Assembly: GCA_003194525.1 (NCBI GenBank)
Contig: NBIV01000001.1
Location: 310,001-374,000, forward strand
Direction: 5' to 3'
Length of the DNA: 64,000 bases
Source of the DNA: Gracilariopsis chorda
Taxonomy: Eukaryota; Rhodophyta; Florideophyceae; Gracilariales; Gracilariaceae
Shown: positions 30,233 to 41,549 of the stretch, in pieces
Position numbering within the stretch: position 1 is the stretch's first letter
How the letters are laid out: every line of letters starts with the position of its first letter
Notes under the pieces: model-generated
The model's database searches: none
What the model was told of the DNA's origin: nothing
What the model saw: the letters and a program-made list of their open reading frames with translations, nothing else
Made by a program: the position numbers and the translations under genes

Positions 30233-30934
30233 ATGCAATCACCCTTATTTCTTCCTCCTGCTGTTCATACAGCGCAACAACCCCGTTCAAGAGTGGAAAA
30301 ACTGTTCCATCGTGACCGAACGAACAAACCTTTTCGACGACGCGCTGTTATCCGATGCGACCTTGGCCAAGAGCCGTTGCCAGACGCCACCACGAATCCT
30401 TTTAGAATCACAGAGCTGCAGGATAAACTGGACGACGCACTAGCGACGGAACAATATATCAACGCCGCAAATTTGCGCGATGAATTACAAAGCGCAAAGA
30501 ACGAAGACCACATCCATGTGTTACAAGCATTGCTTCAGTACTATGATGCATTCAACAGACATTCTTTAGAACTTCTAGCTCGCATTTGGCTGCAAGATGA
30601 CGGTGTGACATGCCAGCATCCACTCACCCAAGTTCACCAAGGATATGAGGATGTCATGCGAAGCTTCGAATCGCTGTTCGATACACTGCCGCCAGACTTG
30701 AACATTCAAGCTTCTGATGTAAGGATGCAGGCTTTCGGACAGATTGCATTGGTGACTTGTGTTGAGGTTCCCCACAGCAGTGTGTTGGCCGAAAAGAATA
30801 AGGGGGTAAGACAACATGGTCTTTTGAGTACATCAATCTTTGAGAAACGAAGGATAAGTAACTCGGACAGAGTGGAATACCGAATGGTGCACCATATTTC
30901 TATGCCTATTATTCAAGGTGTCTCTACGCTTTAG
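30233..30934 (+). CDS. UVR-motif plus SnoaL/NTF2-like protein, probably plastid-targeted
   Basis: The single exon has 233 codons. The N-terminus (about 1-45) is basic, Pro/Ser-containing and nearly acid-free (MQSPLFLPPAVHTAQQPRSR), fitting a plastid transit peptide. Residues about 58-92 form a UvrB/UvrC motif helical pair (ITELQDKLDDALATEQYINA, then AANLRDELQSAK), a protein-protein contact module. Residues about 97-225 look like a SnoaL-like/NTF2 cone-shaped fold: LLQYYDAFNRHSLELLARIW, then DDGVTCQHPL, HQGYEDVMRSFESLF and later strands ending MVHHISMPI. SnoaL-like folds may be enzymatic or ligand-binding; no catalytic set is certain here. Proteins joining these two modules occur in algae and plants and are poorly characterised. 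The open frame looks complete. Confidence 0.75.
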   Translation: MQSPLFLPPAVHTAQQPRSRVEKLFHRDRTNKPFRRRAVIRCDLGQEPLPDATTNPFRITELQDKLDDALATEQYINAANLRDELQSAKNEDHIHVLQALLQYYDAFNRHSLELLARIWLQDDGVTCQHPLTQVHQGYEDVMRSFESLFDTLPPDLNIQASDVRMQAFGQIALVTCVEVPHSSVLAEKNKGVRQHGLLSTSIFEKRRISNSDRVEYRMVHHISMPIIQGVSTL

Positions 30935-31191
30935 ATAAGTAAATGAAATTATTCGCAACCATTTAAACGGTGGTTCTCAGTTTGCTATTCGAGCTTACTT
31001 TCATGTATCATACTATTTGTGGATAATAGGTTCATACGGGTGGAGATTAAAACAATGTCCTTTGTAGACTAGCGCGATCCCACATTCAGAGATGTCTCGC
31101 AACCGATCCATCTTTCAGCCCGAAGATCTTCTTGTTCTCTAATAATACTGTCAAGATATTGCGTGGGTACGAAGGGTACCTTCGGTACCAG
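30935..31191. other. Spacer before the retroelement nest
   Basis: Nothing is recognised. It ends where similarity to the LINE RNase H region starts. Confidence 0.3.
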
Positions 31192-31226
31192 GGATACCAG
31201 GACACTGCGGGTTAGCCCGCTAACCC
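31192..31226 (+). mobile_element. LINE fragment 2, left stub
   Basis: About 35 bp translate to GIPGHCGL, matching the IPGHCGL of the LINE RNase H region at 25807-26560. The match does not extend further left, so this copy seems to have been 5'-truncated here. Its last five bases, AACCC, are the target-site duplication of the Copia element, and the LINE frame resumes at 59741. Confidence 0.7.
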
Positions 31227-31600
31227 TGTGAGGATAAAGCTCCGCTCACCGTCCTTGTCAGACGGTGAGGAAGAAGGAGATGGAATGGACCATCTCACCA
31301 TCCTTGGGGATGGTGAGAAAGCGTCCTGCCTTCTCACCATCCCCAAGGATGGTGTGATGTCTGCTTACAATGCCGCATTCATGCGAGCATGTTAGGACTC
31401 TAACTACCGAGAAAGACGACTAGCGTCTTTCTCTCTGAGTATAGAAGGAAGGAACAGAGCTCGGCCTTCGCCTCTCGTCTGTTCCCCAACCCATTATTAT
31501 CATCAACTCTACCTCTCTAAGCAAAGGAATCATCCTTTTTGGGCTGCCCCTAGCTACCACTACAGGCCGCCCCTTTTTTTAAACGTCTTATTTCACGACA
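31227..31600 (+). repeat. Copia 5' LTR
   Basis: 374 bp, TG...CA ends (TGTGAGGATAAAGC to TTTCACGACA), paired with 59367-59740. A TATA-like box lies about 160 bp before its right end. Three hairpins fill its first 130 bp. Confidence 0.95.
31245..31355 (+). repeat. Three tandem hairpins in the Copia LTR
   Basis: Hairpin 1 has arms CTCACCGTC/GACGGTGAG (31245-31269). Hairpin 2 has arms TCTCACCATCC/GGATGGTGAGA around TTGG (31293-31318). Hairpin 3 (about 31331-31355) is nearly the inverse complement of hairpin 2, with core ACCATCCCCAAGGATGGT. They lie upstream of the TATA-like box, in the U3 part, and are repeated in the other LTR. Confidence 0.8.
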
Positions 31601-31764
31601 TTCCGCAATTATCCGTGGATAATCGTCGATTTTTACCGTTTCCAAGTAAGTCATTCGACATCTAAAGAATTGAAAAATTCTTTTGGTACTGATTACGCGT
31701 TGTTAACCAATACGTATAATACGTAATTACTAACCACACATTTTTTCTAATTTATATTCTTTTA

Positions 31765-32418
31765 GTGTCTAAACAGCATATAAATACAGTGGCTCGTAAA
31801 CAGCCAGACACTGTTTTTATTTATAATTCAATCTATCCTACGGTAACCGTAGAGCACCCAGCCTCCCCGCATCGTCACCACCTTGCTGTACTACCAGCGC
31901 CACCAACTAATCAGCAACGACCGAACATATTGGACCATCTGACCCCTTCAAAAGTGGACAGTGAATCAGAACCGGGCCACCGCTCAACTACATTCAGCCG
32001 CAAACCACCAAGTGTCTTTGACCTTGAAGCCGAAGAAATACCAGTGCCTCGCCGCCCCCAACACACACAAGTGCCAGTGCAGCCGAGCACCAGTGGCATA
32101 CAGAAGCTCCGCAGGAAAAAGGCCAAGTGTTTGGCTGACCAATTGCAACCAAAGAAGAAGACTACGCGTGTGGCTCGTGCCAAACGCTTCTGCACATTGT
32201 GCAAAATTCAGTGCAACAGTGCAAAACCCTTTTTTGACCACTGTCAGTCTAAAACACACCGCAACCGCGTGCAGTGTAAGCGTACTACACCTTACTGTGC
32301 TACCTGTAAGCGCTCATTTGAGTCGCATCATCCTTTGAACCGCCACAAAAACGGTAAAACACACTTCAAAGTGCTCTACAATCAAAATTTAAATAAAAAA
32401 ATAGTTTTGCTTTTGCGT
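31765..32418 (+). other. Copia element part: extra frame with two C2H2 (U1/JAZ-type) zinc fingers
   Basis: Between the 5' LTR and gag lies an open frame of about 215 codons up to the Gypsy A insertion; its start is unclear. It has a Pro/Gln/His-rich N-terminal part, a basic stretch (KLRRKKAK, QPKKKTTR) and two tandem zinc fingers of spacing C-x2-C-x12-H-x5-H: CTLCKIQC...H.....H and CATCKRSF...H.....H. That spacing is typical of U1C/JAZ/matrin-type fingers, which bind RNA or double-stranded RNA. Such a product is not part of the standard Copia gag-pol set. It could be a captured host domain or an accessory protein that handles element RNA; function is inference. Confidence 0.75.
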
Positions 32419-32423
32419 ATTAC

Positions 32424-33323
32424 TGTAGTGCAATACCCGCAAGCGGGACAACACACGAAGACGTTCGGATCTTCCCCTCTGGAGGGTAACACACCGAGCG
32501 GAGCCTCTCCGGATGAGCACGACGCAGTCGGGTTGTAAAGCCGAGGCTCACCCTCACGCCAAGCGGGGAGAGTTGAAACGGTAGGATTAGGACCACCACG
32601 AATGGGAAAACAGCCCTTCCAAGGAGTACGAGTCCACGTAAGTGGGGAAGACGTCACGGGATACCGGCACGAGAGACACGCGTCAGCGGTGACGAGCAAC
32701 CACACAAAGGGGTAGAAACCACGAGAGTGGGGTAAGGGAAATACGGGGGATGCCCGATTGGGGGCGACAGGGGTGTGGGCCAACGGGACCACGGAAAAAG
32801 GTACAAAGGAACCCTATACACGGGCGAGAACACGGCGGTGGTGAATTAAGTGACAAGTGCCCAAGGCGGTGATACTCCTAGTGACGCAGGGTGGATAGGT
32901 CTACTGTTAGTAACGCGGCTTTTCCTCCGAGGAGTGTAGAAGACTCGCGAAAGCGGAAAAGACTTAGAGCCAAGAACCCTGGTTGGGGAAGTTTACTCAC
33001 TGTCAGGGCGAGGTCGCCGAGCCACTATATAGTGTAGTAATCTCCCTACTGTAGCGTAGATAAATAGTAAATAATAAATATAAGTTAACTAAATGTCCAC
33101 ACCGTGGTGCCAACCTCCTCTTGACTATCCGTGTCACACGTGGTCCACTCACGCCTTGGGCGGCACACGGCGCATGCACAGGTGTGCACCTGGTGCACAG
33201 TGCGGATCCGCTGAGGGCTGAGACACCCGTTAATAGCGGTAGTAATCATAAACACGCGAAAGCGGCAAAAACATCAAGCCCACAGGGCATCGCTGAGTCT
33301 TCCTCCTTGAGGATTGCACTTCA
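32424..33323 (-). repeat. Gypsy A 3' LTR
   Basis: 900 bp; on the minus strand it starts TGAAGTGCAATCC and ends TTGCACTACA. It is preceded on that strand by a purine tract (complement of 33324-33336). Confidence 0.95.
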
Positions 33324-33701
33324 TATCCCCCTCCTGAGGTGCGAACACGACATCCACGATGGCGACGGAAGCACGGGGAAAGGTCCTTAAATGTAAGTCC
33401 GGCTCGCCGGTTCTCCATCCCACTCTGGGTAACGAGCACCTAGCTGCGAACAGCGAATCTGCGACCAACTCTTCCGAGGTTCTTCCAACAACACATACGC
33501 TCTCGCGGCCTTCTTCTCCGATAACTCGGCTTCCTTCATCTACGATGAACAACAACAACGGCAACAACAGCAACGCTGGCAGCAACACACCGTTACAGTA
33601 CTTCTCCGGATTTCATTCCGTGCCTCTACCGCAGCGGTCTCTCGACTCTGTCGCAACAAACAGGCGCAAATGCGAGTGCGGCTCCCACGGGAGGGTATCT
33701 A

Positions 33702-35171
33702 ATGGCAGCGTGGCCGTCGTACGACATGCTGGTCGGGCTGCAGCCTTCGCAACATGCGATGACTCTCCGGCTGGCGCCGTGGTTCCACCCGACTGCGGTG
33801 TTCAATGATGCGCTTCTGGCGATGTATACCGATGGAAACGGAATGCTCCCGGGTGACGTTCCGGCAATCGTGACCACTTCGTGGGATTGGCGCAATCGCG
33901 TAGCGATCCCCGTGCACACGGTAATCCGACGGGGTCGGGAATCAGCAGCTTCCGCGCACGCGGCGTTGGTCTTACTCGCTCATCAACGGCTTCGCCGGGC
34001 TCCCTTTGAGTATCCCATCCCCGATGGTATGGGCTCCGACATCGGATTGTATCGCACCCAAGGTGAAATGGGGTACCTCGACCGCCTCGCGGGTTTGGAA
34101 CCACTCTTGTGGAGAAGCGTTCCCGCGGCGCGCCAAGACGCGGTGTGCTGGACACGACCGATCATTCGGGCTGAATTCCGCTATATGCGTCGCTTAGCGA
34201 GGGCCAACTTCTTGTCAATGATACGCTGTGAGCGGCGAGCACGGTCCCGATTCGGGTATTTGATTCCGTATCAGAACGTAGAAGTCGAACGCATCCGCGT
34301 GGTCAACCGACGGGGTCGGTACGTTCCGATTCCACCGTGGTGGTCGCATCTCGAAGCGTGCCGAGGTTGCTACATCGAGTTGCCTCCCGTGATCACGTAT
34401 TACGGCTCATACCTCATCGAGGATCCTCAGTCCGGGCTCTGGTCCGTGGTGGTCACCGAATGGGGGGTCCGCACAGCGGCTTTCATCCTCTGGGAGGTTT
34501 ATGACCAGTACAGACTGTGGTTCATCCCGTTGCGGGTCCGTGCCGCCATCCGAGCGCTGGACTTACGAATCCCACTAGGTGGTGAGGCAAACGCTGATGA
34601 AGTAGCGGGGCTCCTCGATTTCATCGACCACGTTGACTGGGCTTCGGTTCCTCTAGATCAGAGTGGGCGTACTGCCGGTAGCCGGATACAGGACCTGTCG
34701 CCAGGGCGTCGAACTCCGCTCGCGGGTGACTTCATCTACTTCAACCCTTGGGAGGGGCATGATATCTCCGCGGAAGAAGCGAACGAGCTCCGGTTTGCAC
34801 CGAGATATATCCCCGAGGGGCATCCGGCCGGTTTTGTTGACGCCGATGAGTACTACAACGTCTACGACGGTGAGGATCCGATGTTCGACAACGAGCCCGA
34901 CGAAGGTGCCGGTTACGCCGAGGCAGAGGGAGAACCATATGGTATGGATGCTCCTGGAGTCGCCCCTGCGAGTCAGCCGTCCAATCCGTCGGTCGGTCTT
35001 CCCACTGGTGGGTCCTCTACGCCAGGTGAGGCGAACGTGGCCCCTGCGGGTCAGGCTGCCGTGATCTCTCAGTTCCTCCGCCAAGTGGGGCTGGGAGTTA
35101 ACGAGGCCAGTGGCGATGTCACCGCAATGCGGGATGCTCTGATAGCCCGACTCCAGGGAAATAACCACTAA
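33702..35171 (+). other. Gypsy A part: 489-codon antisense open frame (aORF)
   Basis: It lies between the end of pol and the 3' LTR but is read on the opposite strand from gag-pol. The frame is long and uninterrupted. The N-terminal 80 residues (WPSYDMLVGLQPS, LRLAPWFHPTAVFNDALL) recur in the matching part of Gypsy B. The middle is rich in Arg/Trp/Tyr with alternating helices and strands; the last 90 residues are Pro/Gly/Ala/Asp-rich and probably disordered. I recognise no domain. Antisense ORFs in just this position are known from the plant Tat lineage of Ty3/Gypsy elements (for example Grande and RIRE2), where their role is unsettled. Here the product could be a regulator or a structural protein, which cannot be told from sequence. 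Confidence 0.8.
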
Positions 35172-35469
35172 GGTGGGGGCAGTTCCAACCCGTAAGGGGG
35201 CGTGTTCCCTCACCATGGGGGTGCAACCTTGTGACGTAGTGTAGTCCTTCGACTAGTCGGTGTTCCATCGATCTTATCGAATAAAATCCAAGTTGACTTG
35301 TGTTCCTTCTTCTTTCCTTTCCGTTCTTCCTTTCCATACCACAGCTCGATCCTTCATTTCCTTCCTTCCACCGCAGTGGTTTGCTTATCCCACTTGGGCG
35401 TTTATCACCGATGCTGGGATTCCCGTTCGCGTTCTGCGATGATATGAAACCACTTTCGAACGTGGGAGG

Positions 35470-38400
35470 TGCTCTATCGGCTCATCCGAATCATATTCGG
35501 GCCCGAAACCGTACCAGCGTACGCGGTACTGGATTTAACCATCTGGATGGTAAGAATGTTCCACAATGTGGTCAACAACAAACTCCTGTTTGTAGACTTC
35601 CCGGCCTCGCCGTGTTCGCATTATCGCGTCCTGCACGGCAGGCTCTACCACCACTGGTGGGTGTTGGACAGTCTTCCCCGGAAGGGGCAGGGCTTGGTAC
35701 TGCCTGTCCATGCCCTTTGAGGGGTCATTAACCGGTTTCCGGGTAGGTTCATCCGCTTCGCGGGCCTGGAGGTCCTCGGCACGGCCGGTTGCGTCGACCA
35801 CTTGATGGTGCGTATCGGGACCCTTGCTGTGGGTTAAAGTATCCCGCTTCGCGGTTCCTTCACTCCTTGAGGGGGCGTCTATTGACGACACCCTTTGAGG
35901 GGCTTCTAACGCATCTGAAAGATGAGCATCGGGGTCGCGAACCACATGTTTCTGTGTAGATATCCGTCTTGACGGGGCTGCTTCAGACGAAGAAGTCGGT
36001 TGCGCCACGGTGCGTCGTACAGTACGCGTCGACTCGCCTCGGGCGGTAATTGGTGCCTTTGCCGTCCGTACGGTGTCGGGGTCACGTGCCGTTTGCAACG
36101 GATGGTCGAGGGTTGTCCGCGCCGTGTTGCGTTCCGCCTCCTCACGTGAGGGCGGTTGCAACGGTGCTGCCGGTGTGTTTTCTCGCTTCGGCGACGAAGT
36201 ATTTCCGTCTTTGACGTGCTTTCCTTCCGGAGTGACCGGTGCGACTTCGGCGACACTGTCGGGATCAACCGAGACACTCGGAGTGAGTCCGCGACTGCGC
36301 GATGGTCCTAAACCAGAATCCAGCTTGCTGGTCGTTTTCCTTCCGTCCTGTACGGTGTGCTTGCCCGGCCTGGCCGGTGTGTTCTGCCGTGCAGTAGGAG
36401 TTACCACGTCCGGTGTAGTCGGCTCAGAGGATCCCGCGGGGGCCTGCTCTGCATTATCCAGCGTAGCTGTTGTTGACGAACCGTGACCCACGGAATGCGG
36501 ATCAACGCTCGACGGCACAGCCGGTTCAGTATCGCGAACGCGAATAGTTTCCTGCAACGATTTCACTTTGGCGAGAGACTTCCCACTGCGTGGTGCATTT
36601 TGACGACTAGAATCCCGGTGGGGAGTGCGATCTGGCGCAGATGCGTTAGAAATTCCTCGAGAGGGTTCACCGGGAGCTGTAGCGCGCAAATGCGAAGATG
36701 GCACGTCAGTAGACGGAATTCTCGGTCCACTATTGTCCTTTTCGATGTGTCCGGAGGTCCGTGCACCACGGTTGTCATGACGCGACGAAGCGGTTTCAGT
36801 CTCTCGACGAGAGTTTGGGTTCTCCTCCCCCTCCTTAGATGGAGCGGCATGGGGAGTGGTAGAAGCGCCCAAACTGCGGGAATCGACACCGCGTGGTGGC
36901 GTTAGAGAAGAAAGATTCGGGCCTGCGTCCGATAAGGACGGTATATCTGAGAGTCCCCTTGAAGGGTGTGGCAACACAGAAGGCCTGTTAACCACAGATG
37001 TGGGTTGTTCCACTGGGGTGTGTTGGTTCTCATCTTGGTAAGCAACCTCTACGGAAGGTGGCGGTGCCATAACAACGCGATCGCGGAAAATCCGCTCATG
37101 AGCGTCGTTCATTTCCACCACTAAGGTGTCGTTATCCACTGATATGACCTTGTAGGGACCGTCTGCGACGGGTGAGAGCTTATGCCGTTTCTCCTTATCA
37201 GGGTTCCAGTGCTCCTTACGGACGAAGACGTAGTCACCCTCCGTAATTGGCGGTGCTGTACCTCGTACACGAGAGTCAAAATCACGCTTGTACGCGTCCT
37301 GTGCTCGTGCCATGGAGCTCCGGGCGACCAGGATTAACTTCGTAAGCCACGCTTTCCATCGTTGGCGATAATCCTTCATGGAAGGGAAGTTTGCCAGCGT
37401 AGGCTGGGGTTCCAACGCTACGGCGGGCGGATGACGCGAAAGTACCAATTCAAATGGAGTCAAACCCGTTGTACGGTGTACCTGTGTGTTATACGCAAAC
37501 GTCAAGGCGTCAGTGTACAGGTCCCATGTTTTGGGGTGATCAGCAACGTAAGAACGGAGAGAGGCTAACAGCGTTCGGTTAAACCGCTCGACTTGCCCAT
37601 TACACTGGGGGTGGTAGGTCGTTGTGAACAGATTCTTGATATCGAGAATCCGACACACGTCCTCAAAGAATCGCGATGCGAATTGCTTTCCGTTTCGGAT
37701 AGAATGTTAACCGGTGGTCCGTAGACAAATACCCAATGGGTGACGAAGGCTTGCGCCACCGCGAAAGCGGATATTTTCCGTAAAGGTACGGTGCGAATCA
37801 ACTTGGAGAAACGATCCGTGATAACGAGTAAAAACTTATGTCCACGCTTTGTGGTGAGCAGCGGTCCCAAGAGGTCAATTGCGACAAACTCGAGAGGGGC
37901 CCGTGCTGGAAATAACTTCAACTTTTTTGAGTGCTTCCGGAGTTTGACCCGGTTTTTGGCACACTCCGTGCATGACCGCACAGTCGCGTAGCAGTCCACA
38001 GCCATGGCTGGCCAATAGTAACTCCGTCGCAACGTGAGGTAAAGTTTCCGTCCACCGGCGTGTCCACCAAGTTTCGCATAGTGCGACAAGTGCAACACTC
38101 TAGATTGTAGAGTATGCGGTACCACTACCTGTGGGGTTGTTTGAACCGTCCTGACGAGGTATCCAACATCATTCACCTCGAAAGGGAGTTGCGCACCGCC
38201 ATTAAGTCGGGCGCGAATCTGAGTACAGAAGGGATCACCTTGTTGTTCTCTGAACATCTCCTCCGGGGGTATTGGCACGAAATTACCCGGTGGGGGTTTC
38301 TGAGCATCGCCCGAGACGAGTAGTGCGTCCAGTTCATCATCCGATTCCGGTTCTTCATCCGAGTTATCGGGTTCACGGTCCGGGTTCTCCGGTTCTCGAC

Positions 38401-41400
38401 CGTCGACGACGAAGCAAGGAATGTCCTCGTCCCCAGCGGGTAGAGTTTCACCATCCGTGGGTACACGCGACAGCGCGTCCGCCTGAGCGTTCTTTGTGCC
38501 CTTCTTGTAGATCATCTCGAAGTCGAATTCCGCAAGGCGGAGCCTCCAACGCATTAAGCGGCCTGACGGTTCAGAGACTGTCATGAGCCATCGTAATGAC
38601 GAGTGATCCGTGTAAACGGTGAAGTGCGCACCCATAAGATAGGGGCGGAGAGTGGAGAGTGCCCACACAACTGCAAGACACTCTTTCTCCGAGACGGAGT
38701 AATTCCGCTCGTGAACATTCAGTGAGCGTGACCAGTACCCAATAGGGGTTCGTTCTCCTTCGGGAGTTGTCTGAAAGAGAGCGCAACCTACTTGGTAGTC
38801 ACTAGCATCCGTGTCTACGGTAAACGGTAGTCCGGATTTCGGTAACGATAAGATCGGTGCTGATGTTACAGCCTCCTTGAGGGAGTTAAACGCCTTCGTC
38901 TCGACGGACGTAAAGGGTTCCAATTTCGGTGGTTGACCTTTCCGCAAGAGCGCGTTCAAGGGTGCTGAGATATCCGCGCAATTCGGGATAAACCGTCGAT
39001 AGACGTTGACTAATCCTAGAAAAGAGCGTAGTTCCGTTTGAGTGGCGGGTCCTTCGCTTGACGGAGCGACTTAACTCGAGCTTCCTCGATCATCACACGC
39101 CCAGGGCGGATTATGTGGCCCAGATACTTCACTGTATCTGTAAAGAACTCACATTTCCTCAACTTGAGAGTAACTCCAGCCTCACGTAGCGTGGTCATGA
39201 TATCTCTCACGTGTGTGAGGTGGTCATCCAGATTATCTGAGAATACTATGATATCGTCCAGGTAGACGAGGCATGTACGCCATTTGAAGCGAGCCAGTAG
39301 TATGTCGATAGCACGCTGGAAAGTAGCGGGAGCATTGGTCAAACCAAAAGGCATCCGTTTGAAACGGTAGAGTCCGGAGTGACAGACAAAAGCAGTCTTG
39401 TCACGGTCCTGTTCCCTGACGGGCACCTGCCAGTATCCCCAATTGGCGTCTAGAGCCGTGAAAACGGTAGCATTTCCGAGTGAATCGATGTACTCATCCA
39501 TTCGTGGGATCGGGTACACATCCTTGATGGTTACGGCGTTCAGTCGACGGTAGTCGATGCAAAAGCGCCAGGATCCGTCCGGTTTCGGAGCCAGTACCAC
39601 TGGGGATGCCCACGGCGACTGAGCCGGTTCTATTACTCCAGCTCGGAGCATCTTTTCCACTTGGAATTCTTCCTCTTCTCGAGCTTAAGGGCCTGCCCTA
39701 TAGGGGTGCTGAGCGATCGGCCTGGTATCAGGTAGCAAGTCAGTCCGGTGCTCCGTTGTAGTAATCTCCCCTAGGGAGCCATCCCACATCGTGTTGAAAT
39801 TCCGTAGCATCTCACGGAGACGTTCACGATGCGATTCCGGCACATGACCGAGGTCAAGTTCCTCGAGTTCTTTCACGGGATCAATCCGGTCGTAACTCGT
39901 TGGAACGGGCTTAGCATCCGAGCATTTCGGCATTTGGACGGCAGTGTCCTCCCCCTTCCTAGAGTGAACGAGACCGAGGACATCGGCGGTGGTCATTTTC
40001 GTGGGAACCATCGCGGTGGGGTGGGGCATTACCGAACCAATGACTTGGTTTTTCACCAGTGACTGGAGCGTAGAGCCTAGATTGGCGACCAGCACGTTGA
40101 ACGGTTTATCGGGCTCAATTTGAGCTACTCCATTCGCCACGGCGAGTTGATACCTATCATATAAGGATGAAAGGGGTTGAATTACTCGTAAACCATGTTG
40201 ACGGGAAGTGACTCGTACCCAAACTTGGGATTCCGGTGTAAGTTGGACAGACGCGGCAACACGGAGCTTTGTAGAGTCCCGGGAAGCCGGTGGGGGTTCC
40301 TGCGCAGCAGGTAATGGAACGTGTTTCTTCGAGGCACGTCGTAGAGGACGACGTACGATCGGAACGGAGGAGCCGTCTTCCATTTCCACACGTCTTAGAC
40401 GGGGCCTGATGGCATCGACGAATCTGTCACAGAAGTCGCATCCCAAGATCAAAGGGGCGGCAAGTTTCCGACAAACAATAAAGTTGAGTTTCACAAGAAA
40501 GGAGCCAAGGCGCACGACCAGGTCGATTGTCCCAACCGTTGATAACGGGTTATCATTGGCATCCGCGACATCCGGTATCACGCCATGGCGGATCTGAGAC
40601 TGCAACGACGGTGGCAGGAGCGACTCAACGATGAAGTTCGGGCCTGCACCTGTGTCCAAAACAGTGAGAACTCGCACCATAAACTGGGTGGAAAGGCCAA
40701 GGTCAGCATATACCTTGTAGTTTCTCTTGGCCATTACCAAAACTCTGTCCGGGAACCGGTAGTTTCGAACACGATTCCACGGTCGACGCAGAACACTAAA
40801 GTGTTCAGAGTTCACGTCTGAGACGGCCTGTTTCCTAGTAAGGATTTTGACCGGGGAGCGAGGCAGTGACGCCTCGGGCGCCTTCAACCTCAACTCTGAG
40901 GGCGCCTCTCCCGTAGGGGAGACTCCCAAAATCAGTTTTTCTGACCCCGTTCCGCCTGAGGCGGGGTCTCAGAGTCCTGAACCACTAGCAGTGGAGCGCT
41001 AGCGGGGGTGTCTTGTCGAACAAGACGGGGGTTAGTGACCTGCTCAGCAGGGGAAAGCAACGCTTGTCGTGGGTTCGTATCCGGGATATTCCGGGGGAAG
41101 TCCGTCTTCGCTCGTAAGTACGATGCAATCGGAACGGTCTGCTTCTCCGCTGGAGTAAGGGCTTCATAGTTACCGATCACTCGGGTTACTTCTCTCAAAG
41201 TGAGGATGCAGTCCGGTGAAATGTGACCGTGTTCGTAACATATGTGGCATATGACTCCAGAGCGTGGGGGCGGCTGACCGGAACGAGCATCTGTGTGTCT
41301 CACCGCTGGCCGGGTATCCTTCCATCCGGGACGACTCTGCCGGAGGGCACCATTCGCATAGGGAATGCGAGGTCCGTGAACACGGGGTCCGTCATCATAC

Positions 41401-41530
41401 AACAGGGAATTCTCCTGAGCTGTGTCGTAGGACGCATCCGTCGTGGACGGCAGTTCCGTTGTCGGAATAGACTGAGCACCGGCCTGAGCGAGGTACACGT
41501 TATCGTAGTCCCTTGAAGAGCGTCCACTCG
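35470..41530 (-). other. Gypsy A pol region
   Basis: Approximate limits. Domains in order on the minus strand: CCHC knuckle near 41.2 kb, aspartic protease near 40.6-40.7 kb, RT near 39.0-39.6 kb, RNase H near 38.5-38.9 kb, integrase zinc-binding region and catalytic core near 37.5-38.1 kb, integrase C-terminal part near 37.1-37.3 kb, a Ser/Thr/Pro-rich tail over 35.7-37.0 kb, and a chromodomain (start EFVVDHIVEHS) near 35.5 kb. The chromodomain places it among the chromoviruses, whose chromodomain steers integration toward particular chromatin. Fossil copy; broken. Confidence 0.85.
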
Positions 41531-41549
41531 CTGCTAGCGATAAAGATGG

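Noticed and set aside
29928-30443. 171-codon plus-strand frame upstream of the UVR gene
   Set aside because: It overlaps the UVR gene in another frame and has no recognisable sequence.
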